From JAKEHA01 sp964560355 (GTDB taxonomy: Bacteria; Krumholzibacteriota; Krumholzibacteriia; WVZY01; JAKEHA01): a stretch of DNA of 7,603 nt. The stretch is taken from contig CAZLLI010000114.1 of the NCBI GenBank assembly GCA_964560355.1, positions 1 through 7,603 of the forward strand. Reading direction: 5' to 3'. The notes under the pieces were generated by a model. The model was given only the letters and a program-made list of their open reading frames with translations, was not told where the DNA came from and did not search any database. A program made the position numbers and the translations under genes. Position 1 is the stretch's first letter. Each line of letters begins with the position of its first letter. Positions 1-7,121 of this stretch are shown piece by piece.

Positions 1-71
1 GGGCGAGAGGATTTGAACCTCCGACTCCCTGCTCCCAAAGCAGGTGCGCTACCGGACTGCGCCACGCCCCG
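1..71 (-). tRNA. tRNA-Pro(UGG), 3' end cut off by the window edge
   Basis: Read on the minus strand, the sequence folds as a tRNA. The 5' acceptor strand CGGGGCG (71-65) pairs with CGCCC at positions 5-1, and the last two acceptor bases, the discriminator and CCA lie outside the window. The anticodon stem is CCTGC/GCAGG around the loop TTTGGGA (39-33), giving anticodon TGG (37-35), which reads CCA and probably other proline codons. The T arm is GGAGG-TTCAAAT-CCTCT with a terminal G-U pair. The gene starts only 20 nt after the stop codon of the upstream permease, in the same direction and with no visible promoter or terminator between them. It may therefore be cut out of the operon transcript by RNase P. 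The identity is firm; co-transcription is inference. Confidence 0.96.
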
Positions 72-91
72 ACGCAGTCGATTCTAGCACG

Positions 92-1357
92 TTACTTCGC
101 GAGCTTGTACCAGTGGATGAGCTCGCGCAGGTTGGGCCGCTTGCCGTAGATCAGGATGCCGACGCGGTACACGCGCGCTGCGAACGTGACCGCGAGGTAG
201 ATCGCGACCACCAGCAGCGCAACGCTGAGCGCGATCTGCCACATGGGCGGCTCGAGCAGGATGATGCGCGCGAGCATCATCATGGGGGCGAAGAGCGGAA
301 TCATCGACAACCCTACCGCGAGGCCGCTGGCGGGATTCTGGATCAGGAGCATGAGGGTCATGAGGGGCACGATCATGGGCAGCGTGATCAGCCCCTGGAA
401 TTGTTGCGCGTCCTGCTCGGTGCTGCACGCGGCGCCGACCGTCATGAAGAGCGCGGAGTAGAGCAGGAAGCCGAGCAGGAAGTACAGCATCAGGTACGCG
501 AACACCGCGGGCGGAATCTGGAACGACGCCAGCATGGCGACGGCGCTGGTCGCCGCGTACCCGCTCATCGCGAGGCCGGCCAGCGCCCAGATCGCGAGCT
601 GCGTCATCCCCACCAACCCCACGCCGACCAGCTTGCCCACCATCATGTCGCGCGGCGTGAGCGAGCTCAGCAAGACCTCGATCACGCGCGAACCTTTCTC
701 TTCGACGATGCTGCGCGAGATGGTGACGCCCCACGACAGAATCGCCATATAGAGGATCATCACGAACACGAACACGATGCCGTACTCGGCGAGGAAGTCC
801 TTCTCTTCCACTTCGCCGGTCGAGCTCACCCGGCTCATTTCCATCTTCACCGGTTCGGTCAGCGCCTTCACGCGCGCGAAGTCGAAGCCTTCCGCCGAAA
901 GACGCCGCGCCACCACCGCGTCGCTCACCACGTCGGTGAAACGCTCGAAGATGCTGAAGTTCCTCGCCTCGCGGGTGACGTACTCCGCCTTGCCGCTCTC
1001 GAGCACCGCGGTCGGGACCGCGACCACGATGTCGACCTCGCCGCGCTGCACGGCGGCGATGCGCGCCTCGCGCTCCGGCGCGAAGCGATCGCCGGGCGCG
1101 TCGACCGAGGTGACCGCGTACTTGAGCTGTCCCGTCTTCAGAGTGTCGGCGAGGGCGGCGACGATCTCGGCGCCCACGCCGCCCACCTGGTCGACCACCG
1201 CGACGCGGTACTGGCGGTCGGGCACGAAGCGGCCGAACACCACCGGCAGCACGAAGAACGCGCCCATGATGAGCGGCACCAGGATCGTGCTCAGCACGAA
1301 ACTCTTGCGGCGCACGTTCTCGACGTACTCGCGGCGAATGACGTGGTGGACTTTCAT
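92..1357 (-). CDS. ABC-2 type transporter permease (NatB-like)
   Basis: This 421-residue integral membrane protein is the likely permease partner of the ATPase encoded just upstream. Visible architecture: a short cytoplasmic N-terminus, a first membrane segment at about 20-43, a large soluble region at about 44-190, and then roughly six hydrophobic segments (about 191-214, 242-266, 283-308, 324-342, 345-366 and 373-395). This is the layout of the ABC2_membrane_3/NatB family, with an extracytoplasmic domain between helices 1 and 2. The motif EEKGSRVIEVLLSS (219-232) after the second helix is characteristic of that family. The ATG directly abuts the TAG of the ATPase gene and has a GGAG six bases upstream (1367-1364), so the two are translationally coupled. 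NatAB of Bacillus exports sodium, but this family also moves drugs, antibiotics and peptides, so the substrate cannot be stated. It is the last protein gene before tRNA-Pro. Confidence 0.9.
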   Translation of the reverse strand: MKVHHVIRREYVENVRRKSFVLSTILVPLIMGAFFVLPVVFGRFVPDRQYRVAVVDQVGGVGAEIVAALADTLKTGQLKYAVTSVDAPGDRFAPEREARIAAVQRGEVDIVVAVPTAVLESGKAEYVTREARNFSIFERFTDVVSDAVVARRLSAEGFDFARVKALTEPVKMEMSRVSSTGEVEEKDFLAEYGIVFVFVMILYMAILSWGVTISRSIVEEKGSRVIEVLLSSLTPRDMMVGKLVGVGLVGMTQLAIWALAGLAMSGYAATSAVAMLASFQIPPAVFAYLMLYFLLGFLLYSALFMTVGAACSTEQDAQQFQGLITLPMIVPLMTLMLLIQNPASGLAVGLSMIPLFAPMMMLARIILLEPPMWQIALSVALLVVAIYLAVTFAARVYRVGILIYGKRPNLRELIHWYKLAK

Positions 1358-2260
1358 CTACGACTCCGACACGCGCTCGATGAAGATGTCGTGGATCGAC
1401 GGCTCCGCCAATTCGAAGCGCAAGATCTCGAGGCGCCCGCGCGCCGCGTCGAGCACGCGGCCGGCGTCGGCGCCGTCGCGCAGGCGCAGGAACAATTCGT
1501 TGCCGTGGTCCTGGAAGCTGGTCACGTCGGGGAGCGACTTCAGGAACGAACCGTCGCCGTTGAAGCGCACGCTGACGCCGTTGTGGCCGTACTGCTTCTT
1601 CACCGACGACAGCGTCCCATCCAGCACCACGCGCCCCTTGTTGATGAGGCAGATGTGTTCGCACAGCTTCTCGACCTGCTCCATCATGTGGGTCGAGAAC
1701 ACCACCGTGTGCCCGCGGCGATGGAAGTCGAGCATGATGTCCTTGAGCACGTTCGCGTTGACGGGGTCGAGGCCGGAGAAGGGCTCGTCGAGGATCAGCA
1801 ATTCGGGCTCGTGGATGACGGTCGCGATGAACTGGAGCTTCTGCTGCATCCCCTTCGAGAGCTCTTCGACCGGTTTGGCGGCGCGATCCGCGAGCCCCAT
1901 GCGCTCGAGCCAGGTGAGCGCGCGCCGTCGCGCTTCCGCGCGCGGGATGCCCTTGATCTCGGCGAAGAACACCAGCACGTCGCCGACCTTCATCTTCTTG
2001 TAGAGGCCGCGCTCTTCGGGGAGGTAGCCGATGCGCTCGACGTCGACCGCCGATACGTCTCCGCCCAGGACGCGGATGGTGCCTTCGTCGGGCAGCATGA
2101 TGCGCAAGAGCATGCGGATGGTCGACGACTTGCCGGCGCCGTTCGGGCCCAAGAGGCCGAAGATGGTCCCCTTCGGCACGGTGAGCGACACGCGGTCGAC
2201 TGCGACGAAATCGCCGTAGCGCTTGACGACGTCGCGCGCCTCTATCACCGCGTCGCTCAT
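1358..2260 (-). CDS. ABC transporter ATP-binding protein (NatA-like, DUF4162 C-terminus)
   Basis: This 300-residue cytoplasmic ATPase would energise the adjacent ABC-2 permease. All nucleotide-binding motifs are present: Walker A GPNGAGKS (38-45), signature LSKGMQQ (134-140), Walker B LLILDEP (154-160), D-loop SGLD (162-165) and the switch histidine in STH (191). The Q-loop glutamine position reads IGYLPEERGLY (78 onward), with Glu in place of Gln. As I recall, this is normal for the NatA/YhaQ branch. Residues from about 225 to 300 form the extra C-terminal domain (DUF4162 type, ending SIHDIFIERV). The frame stays open well upstream, but the start at 2260 is chosen because family homology begins there, AAGGAG lies five bases before it, and its ATG overlaps the rdgB TGA (ATGA). 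The substrate is unknown. Confidence 0.93.
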   Translation of the reverse strand: MSDAVIEARDVVKRYGDFVAVDRVSLTVPKGTIFGLLGPNGAGKSSTIRMLLRIMLPDEGTIRVLGGDVSAVDVERIGYLPEERGLYKKMKVGDVLVFFAEIKGIPRAEARRRALTWLERMGLADRAAKPVEELSKGMQQKLQFIATVIHEPELLILDEPFSGLDPVNANVLKDIMLDFHRRGHTVVFSTHMMEQVEKLCEHICLINKGRVVLDGTLSSVKKQYGHNGVSVRFNGDGSFLKSLPDVTSFQDHGNELFLRLRDGADAGRVLDAARGRLEILRFELAEPSIHDIFIERVSES

Positions 2261-2940
2261 CGCGACTCCTTCTCGCGCGCGAGCCCGAAGCGCACCAGCA
2301 TCTCGCGCATCTCGAGGAGCGCGCGCGAGCGGTGGCTGGTCGTGTTCTTCTCGTCGGGCGTCATCTCGGCCAGCGTGCGCCCGCTCCCGCCGTCGACGAA
2401 CACGGGGTCGTAGCCGAAGCCCTGGAGGCCGCGCGAGCGCGCGGCAATCTCTCCGTTTAGAACCCCCTCCGACGTGAGACCGTCGGTAGCGACCGACACG
2501 TGCGCCCGCACTTCTTCGTTGTGCGTGGCTGCTTCCGACAAGCGCGCGAGGTCGGCCTCCGAAAGCGCGAGCGCCATCACGGTGCGAAAGCGCGCACCGC
2601 GCCGGTCCGACGGCACGTCGTGCATGGCGGCGACGAGCTTCTTGCAGTTCTCGGCGTAGGTGGCCTTCTCGCCCGCGTAGCGCGCGGCGTACACGCCCGG
2701 CGCGCCGCCCAGCGCGTCGACTTCGAGGCCGGTGTCGTCGGCCAGCGCGGAGAGCCGCGTGTGCGCGCGCGCCTCGCTCGCCTTCTTCCACGCGTTCGCT
2801 TCCAGCGTCGCGCCGTCTTCGACCGTCTCGGGCGCGTGAGGGAACGCGTCGAGGGTCACCACCTCGACGTCGAGGCCGTCCAGCATGGCGACGATCTCGC
2901 GCGCCTTGTCGCGATTGCGCGTCGCGAGCACGAGCTTCAT
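2257..2940 (-). CDS. rdgB: RdgB/HAM1 family non-canonical purine NTP pyrophosphatase (dITP/XTP diphosphatase)
   Basis: The enzyme hydrolyses dITP, ITP and XTP to the monophosphate plus pyrophosphate, keeping deaminated purines out of DNA and RNA; it is cytosolic and metal dependent. Family motifs in order: the N-terminal substrate loop TRNRDK (7-12, the TxNxxK motif), EDGATLEANAWKKA (41-54), ADDTGLEVDALGGAPGVYAARYAG (67-90) carrying the catalytic Asp pair D68/D69, GFGYDPVF (174-181) and SHR (202-204). The protein has 227 residues against 197 in E. coli. About 21 of the extra residues sit between ARF (116-118) and GEI (163-165), where E. coli has 26 residues and this protein has 47. The ATG lies 4 nt after the rph stop with no clear Shine-Dalgarno, suggesting re-initiation after rph. 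The 3' end overlaps the ABC ATPase start. Confidence 0.96.
   Translation of the reverse strand: MKLVLATRNRDKAREIVAMLDGLDVEVVTLDAFPHAPETVEDGATLEANAWKKASEARAHTRLSALADDTGLEVDALGGAPGVYAARYAGEKATYAENCKKLVAAMHDVPSDRRGARFRTVMALALSEADLARLSEAATHNEEVRAHVSVATDGLTSEGVLNGEIAARSRGLQGFGYDPVFVDGGSGRTLAEMTPDEKNTTSHRSRALLEMREMLVRFGLAREKESR
2266..2272 (-). promoter_or_regulatory. Strong Shine-Dalgarno inside rdgB for the ABC ATPase
   Basis: On the minus strand the bases GAAGGAG precede TCGCG and the ATG at 2260. This is the best ribosome binding site in the operon, and it lies within the last codons of rdgB. Together with the ATGA overlap it fixes the ATPase start and argues against the long upstream extension of that frame. 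Confidence 0.75.
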
Positions 2941-2944
2941 GGGA

Positions 2945-3649
2945 TCACTTGAGCCCCAGCACGTCGCGCTGGGCCTTGAACAGACGCGCGCAGCCGTCGC
3001 GCGCGAGCGCGAGCATGCGGTCGAACTGCTCGCCGGTGAACGGAATGCGCTCCGCGGTGCCCTGCACCTCGATGAAGGCGCCGCTCTCCGCCATCACGAC
3101 GTTCAAATCGACGTCGGCGCTCGAGTCTTCCTGGTAGGCGAGGTCGAGCATGGGGACGCCGTCGACGACGCCCACGCTGACCGCGGCGATGAAGAAGTTC
3201 ATCGGGCTCTCGCGCAGCTCGAGGGTGGCGATGGCGTCGTGCAGCGCGACGCACGCGCCCGTGATCGACGCCGTGCGCGTGCCGCCGTCGGCTTCGAGCA
3301 CGTCGCAGTCGATGATGACGGTGTTCTCGCCCAGCATTTCCATCTGCACCGCCGCGCGGCAGCTGCGCCCGATCAGTCGTTGTATTTCGTGGGTGCGACC
3401 GGTGCGGCCGCGGTCCGCTTCGCGCGTGATGCGCTGGCGCGAGCTGCGCGGCAGCATGCCGTACTCGGCCGTGATCCACCCGCGCCCGGTCCCCATCATC
3501 CAGCGCGGCACTCCCGGCTCCAGCGTCGCGCTGCAGATGACGCGCGTCTCGCCGATCTCGATCAGCGCGGAGCCTTCCGCGTGGCGCAGGTATCCGCGTT
3601 CGATGCGCACTGGGCGAAGGTCGCCCGCGCCGCGTCCGTCTTTTCGCAT
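2945..3649 (-). CDS. rph: Ribonuclease PH
   Basis: A phosphorolytic 3'-5' exoribonuclease that trims tRNA precursors near the CCA end and contributes to structured RNA decay; the family forms a hexameric ring in the cytosol. The 234-residue product is near the usual length and is colinear with the family: an N-terminal RKDGR, AEYGMLPRSS (61-70), GRTGRTHEIQRLIGRS (81-96) with phosphate-binding arginine, DCDVLEADGGTRTASITGA (114-132), and LDLAYQEDSSADVDLNVVM (168-186) with the acidic metal-binding cluster D175, D179, D181. The frame is open far upstream into murI, but homology begins at MRKDGR. That ATG has GGGAG (3663-3659) nine bases before it. The gene begins 17 nt after murI and ends 4 nt before rdgB. 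A rph-rdgB pairing is common in bacteria. Confidence 0.97.
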   Translation of the reverse strand: MRKDGRGAGDLRPVRIERGYLRHAEGSALIEIGETRVICSATLEPGVPRWMMGTGRGWITAEYGMLPRSSRQRITREADRGRTGRTHEIQRLIGRSCRAAVQMEMLGENTVIIDCDVLEADGGTRTASITGACVALHDAIATLELRESPMNFFIAAVSVGVVDGVPMLDLAYQEDSSADVDLNVVMAESGAFIEVQGTAERIPFTGEQFDRMLALARDGCARLFKAQRDVLGLK

Positions 3650-3666
3650 GGGTTCGTTCTCCCGCT

Positions 3667-4464
3667 CTACACGACCGACACCAGCTCGATGTCCGGCACG
3701 CGGCGCCCGAGGAAGCGCGTCGCGATGTCGCCGAAGCTCGGGCTCGTGTCGCTCAACACGATGTGGAATTCGCCGCCGCCCTGGCCCGCGATTCGTCGCT
3801 CCGCGAGCACGCGCGAGACTTCGCGCGCGGTCTCGACGGCGGAGTCGACCAGCTCGACGCCCGCGCCCACGGTGTCGGCGATCACGGGCTTCAAGAGCGG
3901 ATAGTGCGTACAGCCGAGTACGAGCGCGTCGATGTTCGACGACTCGTACACCTTCAGGTACTCGCGCGCCACCAGGCGCGTGACGGGCGTGTCGATCCAT
4001 CCCTCTTCGACCAGGGGGACGAAGAGCGGGCACGCCTGCGGCACCACCACGGCGTCGGGCAGCTTGGCCTTGATCTTCGACTGGTAGGCGCCGGAGCGAA
4101 TGGTGCCCGGCGTCCCGATCACGCCGATGCGGTGGCGCTTGGTCGCCGCCACCGCCGCGCGCACGCCGGGCTCGATCACGCCCACGATGGGCACGGTGAA
4201 TTCGCTCTCGAACTCGGGCAGCACTTCCGACGACGCCGTGTTGCACGCGATCACGATCATCTTGACCCCGCGGTCGAGCAGGAGGTGCATGCTCTCGCGC
4301 GTGAAGCGCTTCACCGACTCCGCGCTCTTGGTCCCGTAGGGCACGCGCGCGGTGTCCCCGAAGTACACGAACGACTCGTGCGGCAAGTGCGCCAACAGCT
4401 CCTTCAGAACCGTGAGCCCGCCGATGCCGGAGTCGAACACGCCGATGGGTTGTCGATTGCTCAT
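3667..4464 (-). CDS. murI: Glutamate racemase
   Basis: A cofactor-independent racemase that interconverts L- and D-glutamate, supplying D-Glu to MurD for peptidoglycan. The 265-residue protein has the FDSGIGGLTVL motif near the N-terminus (D11 and S12 at the active site), FGDTARVPYGTKS (35-47), the first catalytic cysteine in IACNTAS (C74), and the second in LGCTHYPLL (C185, followed by H187). Both catalytic cysteines are intact, so it should be active. Length is typical. The ATG at 4464 is 7 nt downstream of the GerMN gene stop and lacks a strong Shine-Dalgarno, suggesting coupling. Its position next to a peptidoglycan amidase gives the centre of the operon a cell-wall theme; the same neighbour type (racE) occurs near gerM-rph in Bacillus subtilis. 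Confused annotation as aspartate racemase is unlikely, given the DSGIGG and GCTHYPLL motifs. Confidence 0.97.
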   Translation of the reverse strand: MSNRQPIGVFDSGIGGLTVLKELLAHLPHESFVYFGDTARVPYGTKSAESVKRFTRESMHLLLDRGVKMIVIACNTASSEVLPEFESEFTVPIVGVIEPGVRAAVAATKRHRIGVIGTPGTIRSGAYQSKIKAKLPDAVVVPQACPLFVPLVEEGWIDTPVTRLVAREYLKVYESSNIDALVLGCTHYPLLKPVIADTVGAGVELVDSAVETAREVSRVLAERRIAGQGGGEFHIVLSDTSPSFGDIATRFLGRRVPDIELVSVV

Positions 4465-4471
4465 GGTTGCT

Positions 4472-5089
4472 CTATCGCCAATCGCGGACCAGGAACGGTT
4501 CGTCCGCGCGAATGTGTCCCGCGATGGTGTCGACCTGCGATCCGTCGACCAGGATTTGCACCGCGCGCACCTCGGGGAAATTCTCGCCCATGGTGCGCAC
4601 GATCACCGCGACTGTGCAGTACTCGGCGGCACTCCCGCCCGGGTGCGCCGCCACCAAGTCCGCGCTGAAATCCAAGTACAGCGTCCCCGCGTCGGGGTCG
4701 AACGATACCGAGAGCAGCGTGGTGCCGTCCGGAATCGCGCTCACGCCGCGCTCGTCGTCGGGGCCCGCGATGAGGGCTTCGACCACTTGCCGCACCTGCT
4801 CGTCGAAGCGGCGCCCCACGCCCACTTCGCGCGTCTCGCCGTAGATCGACGGGTCGTCGGCGCTCGCAAAGAACAGCGTCACCGCGCGGCTGCCTTCCAG
4901 CGCGCGCGGCGCGGGCGCTTGTGCTTCCTCGACCGGCGCGCGCGGCCCGCGCGACAGCATCCACATCACCACGAACAATACGCCGAGCGCGAGCCCCACG
5001 ATGGCCGCGAAGTGGCGGCCGCCCAGCGACCCGCGCGCCGCGGCGCGCTCGTCGTTGGGATCGGGGGGCAACGTTGACAGCTCGTCCAT
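4472..5089 (-). CDS. Membrane-anchored GerMN domain-containing protein
   Basis: A 205-residue protein with an acidic cytoplasmic N-terminus, one transmembrane segment at about 27-46, a Pro/Ala linker (about 48-66), and a GerMN domain from about 68 to 195. Supporting features of the domain are VTLFFAS (70-76), a DEQVRQVVEALIAGP helix (96-110), the strand TLYLDFSADL (136-145), the GGSAAEYCTVAVIVRTM helix (151-167) and RAVQILVDGSQVDTIAGH (175-192). The GerMN fold was named after the Bacillus germination/sporulation protein GerM, which is a lipoprotein. Here there is no lipobox cysteine, so the protein should stay anchored by its uncleaved helix with the domain in the periplasm. The biochemical role in non-sporulating bacteria is unknown. 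It starts 8 nt after the amidase stop, so a shared envelope role with the amidase is a reasonable inference. Its ATG has no clear Shine-Dalgarno. Confidence 0.85.
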   Translation of the reverse strand: MDELSTLPPDPNDERAAARGSLGGRHFAAIVGLALGVLFVVMWMLSRGPRAPVEEAQAPAPRALEGSRAVTLFFASADDPSIYGETREVGVGRRFDEQVRQVVEALIAGPDDERGVSAIPDGTTLLSVSFDPDAGTLYLDFSADLVAAHPGGSAAEYCTVAVIVRTMGENFPEVRAVQILVDGSQVDTIAGHIRADEPFLVRDWR

Positions 5090-5097
5090 AGTACAGC

Positions 5098-6630
5098 CTA
5101 GGGGCTGGCGTAGCGATCCTGCATTTTTCGAATCGACGCCACGATGCCGTCCGCAACCTTGCGCTGGAAGTCGGGGTCGACCAGAAGCCGTTCCTCTCTA
5201 GGATTCGACAGGAACGCGGTCTCCACCAGCACCGCCGGCATCTTGGCGCCTTGCAGCACCACGAAGTTCGCCTGCTTGACGCCGCGGCTCTCGATGCCGA
5301 GTCGCGTCGTCATCTCGCGCTGTATGTACTCGGCGAAGGTGCTGCTCTCGTCGATGTACGCGTTCTGCACCAGATCCCACAGGATGAACTCGACGTCGCC
5401 GCGCGGCGCGTCCGCGTCTGCGGCGGCGCCGCCGGCCTGGTTCTCGTAGCGCTGCAGCGCGCGCTCGGACTCGCTGCGCGCGGGCGACAAAAAGTACGAC
5501 TCGAAGCCGCTGGTGCCGCTGTGGAACCAGCTGTTGCAGTGAATGCTGATGAAGAGGTCGCACCCCGACGTGTTGGCGACCTCGGTGCGCTCGACCAATT
5601 CCACCATGCGGTCGTCGTCGCGCGTCATCACCACATCGAGGCCGAGTTCGTCGCGAATGCGGTCGCGCACCACGCGCGCGATGGCGAGGTTGACGTCCTT
5701 CTCGAGCACGCCGTCCGCGCTCTCCTTGCCGTGGTCGCGCCCGCCGTGCCCGGCGTCGACGCAAATGCGCGTGATCGAAAACGGCGCGCGCTCGGCGCCG
5801 CCGTCTTCCACGATCTCCATGGCGCCTTCGGCCGCGCCTTCGCCCGGGCGCCCCCTCTCGAGCACGATCTCGAGCTGCGGCGGCTCGTCGGTGCGTTCGA
5901 CGCGAAGCCGGTTGGCGTCGCGCGAAACCTCCAGGGTGACGAAGGCGTCGCGCTCGCTCTGCTCGGCGCGCACGCCGTCCACGAACCCGCGCCCTTCGCG
6001 CACGTTGAGCGCGCGCAGGTCGACGCGCCCGCCGTAGAGCTTCACGCGCACGATGCCCGGCGTCCCCGCGTCCACGTGGTAGACCAAGGGCTCGGTGAGG
6101 TGGAGCGTCGCGGTGGTGCGGCCACCCGCGGTCGAGAACGAGACCTGGGTGACGTTGTAACCCACGCCGCCCACCGACAGACGGCGGTGCTCTTCGTCCC
6201 AGCTGAAACCGCGCGGAGTGTACTGCGACGCCGTCTCCAAGATGAACTCGAGCGGCACCAGCACCGCGCCGTCTTCGTAGCGCACATTGGCGCGCATCAT
6301 CACCGGCTCGCCGTCGACCACGACCACGCGCGTGTCGACCGTGAGCACGATGCGCGCCTTGCCGACGCCGAGCACGATCTTGCGCGACGACGCGTTCCAG
6401 AATTGCGTCGCGCGCAGGAGGCGGGCGGCGTCGCCCGCGCGCACGAACCAGCCCTCGTCGTCCGACACGCGCAAGAGCGGCACCTTCTCGGGCGCACGGC
6501 CGTCGTCGTAGACGATCTCCATCGTGTCGGCGGCGCGCGCCACTCTCGGCGCGGCAACCGCACACCACGTCGCGGCGACCACTGCTATGACCCATGCGCT
6601 GCGCTGCAGGAGTTTCACGCCGACGACCAT
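5098..6630 (-). CDS. Secreted N-acetylmuramoyl-L-alanine amidase (Amidase_3) with stalk-like and AMIN-like domains
   Basis: A 510-residue periplasmic enzyme that would cut the bond between N-acetylmuramic acid and L-alanine in peptidoglycan. Visible layout: a signal peptide with hydrophobic core at about 12-27 and probable cleavage after ARA (31-33); a region at about 45-155 resembling the copper-amine-oxidase N-terminal stalk domain (VVVVDGEPVMM, AVLVPLEFILE, GFSWDEEHRRLSVGG); a beta-rich region at about 157-258 that could be an AMIN domain; a charged linker; then the zinc amidase domain at about 285-505. The zinc ligands and catalytic residue are all present: H295 in DAGHGG, E310, H364 in SIHCN and E470 in VLVETAFLSN, so it should be active. 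It resembles AmiC-type enzymes but is not assigned a symbol. The ATG follows smpB by 41 nt; only a weak GGAATGGG precedes it. A GTG four codons later is an alternative start. Confidence 0.92.
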   Translation of the reverse strand: MVVGVKLLQRSAWVIAVVAATWCAVAAPRVARAADTMEIVYDDGRAPEKVPLLRVSDDEGWFVRAGDAARLLRATQFWNASSRKIVLGVGKARIVLTVDTRVVVVDGEPVMMRANVRYEDGAVLVPLEFILETASQYTPRGFSWDEEHRRLSVGGVGYNVTQVSFSTAGGRTTATLHLTEPLVYHVDAGTPGIVRVKLYGGRVDLRALNVREGRGFVDGVRAEQSERDAFVTLEVSRDANRLRVERTDEPPQLEIVLERGRPGEGAAEGAMEIVEDGGAERAPFSITRICVDAGHGGRDHGKESADGVLEKDVNLAIARVVRDRIRDELGLDVVMTRDDDRMVELVERTEVANTSGCDLFISIHCNSWFHSGTSGFESYFLSPARSESERALQRYENQAGGAAADADAPRGDVEFILWDLVQNAYIDESSTFAEYIQREMTTRLGIESRGVKQANFVVLQGAKMPAVLVETAFLSNPREERLLVDPDFQRKVADGIVASIRKMQDRYASP

Positions 6631-6671
6631 AGCAAACCCATTCCGATCATCGAAGACCTATTGTCCGCGCG

Positions 6672-7121
6672 CTAGCGCGCGCGTTTCGTGGCCCGGTCTA
6701 TCTCGCGGCGCACCTCGCGCTCCGCGATGGCGTCGCGCTTGTCGTGCATCTTCTTGCCCTTGCCGAGCCCGAGCTCGACCTTGGCGATGCCGCGATCGTT
6801 GAAGTAGATCTTGAGCGCGATGAGCGTGAGCCCCTTCTCGTTCACCTTGCCCACGAGCTTGCGAATCTCCGCGCGGTTGAGAAGCAATCTTCGGTCCCGC
6901 AGCGGGTCGAGCTTGCGGTCGGAAGTGTGCGAGTACGGCGTTATGTGGAGCCCGCGCAACAGCACTTCGCCGTTTTGAATCACGGCGTAGGAGTCGCGCA
7001 GGTTGGCGTTTCCCTCCCGTAGCGACTTCACCTCGGTGCCGCGGAGCGCGATGCCCGCCTCGAACGACTCCAGGATGGCGTAGTCGTGGCGCGCCTTCTT
7101 GTTTTGGACGACGATCTTCAT
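6672..7121 (-). CDS. smpB: SsrA-binding protein SmpB
   Basis: SmpB binds tmRNA (ssrA) and brings it to stalled ribosomes, where trans-translation frees the ribosome and tags the incomplete peptide. The 149-residue protein is full length and has the diagnostic segments: NKKARHDYAILESFEAGI (7-24), LRGTEVKSLREG (27-37), NLRDSYA (40-46), the PYSH...DPLRDRRLLL block (62-81), and the basic C-terminal tail GKKMHDKRDAIAEREVRREI (122-141), which reads the empty mRNA channel. The ATG is preceded only by a GGGGG run three bases away, so initiation may be modest. It is the first gene of the minus-strand run. No ssrA gene is visible in this window. The frame extends upstream into the intergenic region, but homology starts here. 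Confidence 0.97.
   Translation of the reverse strand: MKIVVQNKKARHDYAILESFEAGIALRGTEVKSLREGNANLRDSYAVIQNGEVLLRGLHITPYSHTSDRKLDPLRDRRLLLNRAEIRKLVGKVNEKGLTLIALKIYFNDRGIAKVELGLGKGKKMHDKRDAIAEREVRREIDRATKRAR

Noticed and set aside
44..2413. Plus-strand open frame of 789 codons opposite the permease, ATPase and rdgB
   Set aside because: The translation is dominated by His, Asp, Glu, Arg and Ala with no domain pattern, as expected for the antisense of GC-rich genes. The minus strand carries clear family motifs throughout.
2261..2791. N-terminal extension of the ABC ATPase frame up to 2791
   Set aside because: The extension is Arg/Ala-rich antisense-like noise overlapping rdgB in another frame. 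The ATG at 2260 has a strong ribosome site and begins the homologous region.
3650..4246. N-terminal extension of the RNase PH frame up to 4246
   Set aside because: It lies inside murI in a different frame. RNase PH homology starts exactly at MRKDGR, and that ATG has its own Shine-Dalgarno.
5251..6675. Plus-strand open frame of 474 codons opposite the amidase
   Set aside because: It is antisense to a gene with all four Amidase_3 catalytic and zinc residues, and its composition is the same low-information His/Arg/Ala/Val mix.
6666..6681. Perfect 16-base palindrome CGCGCGCTAGCGCGCG across the smpB stop codon as a terminator
   Set aside because: There is no T-run after it, no loop of usable size when read as a hairpin, and the genome is rich in CGCG. 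The amidase follows after 41 nt and probably shares the transcript.
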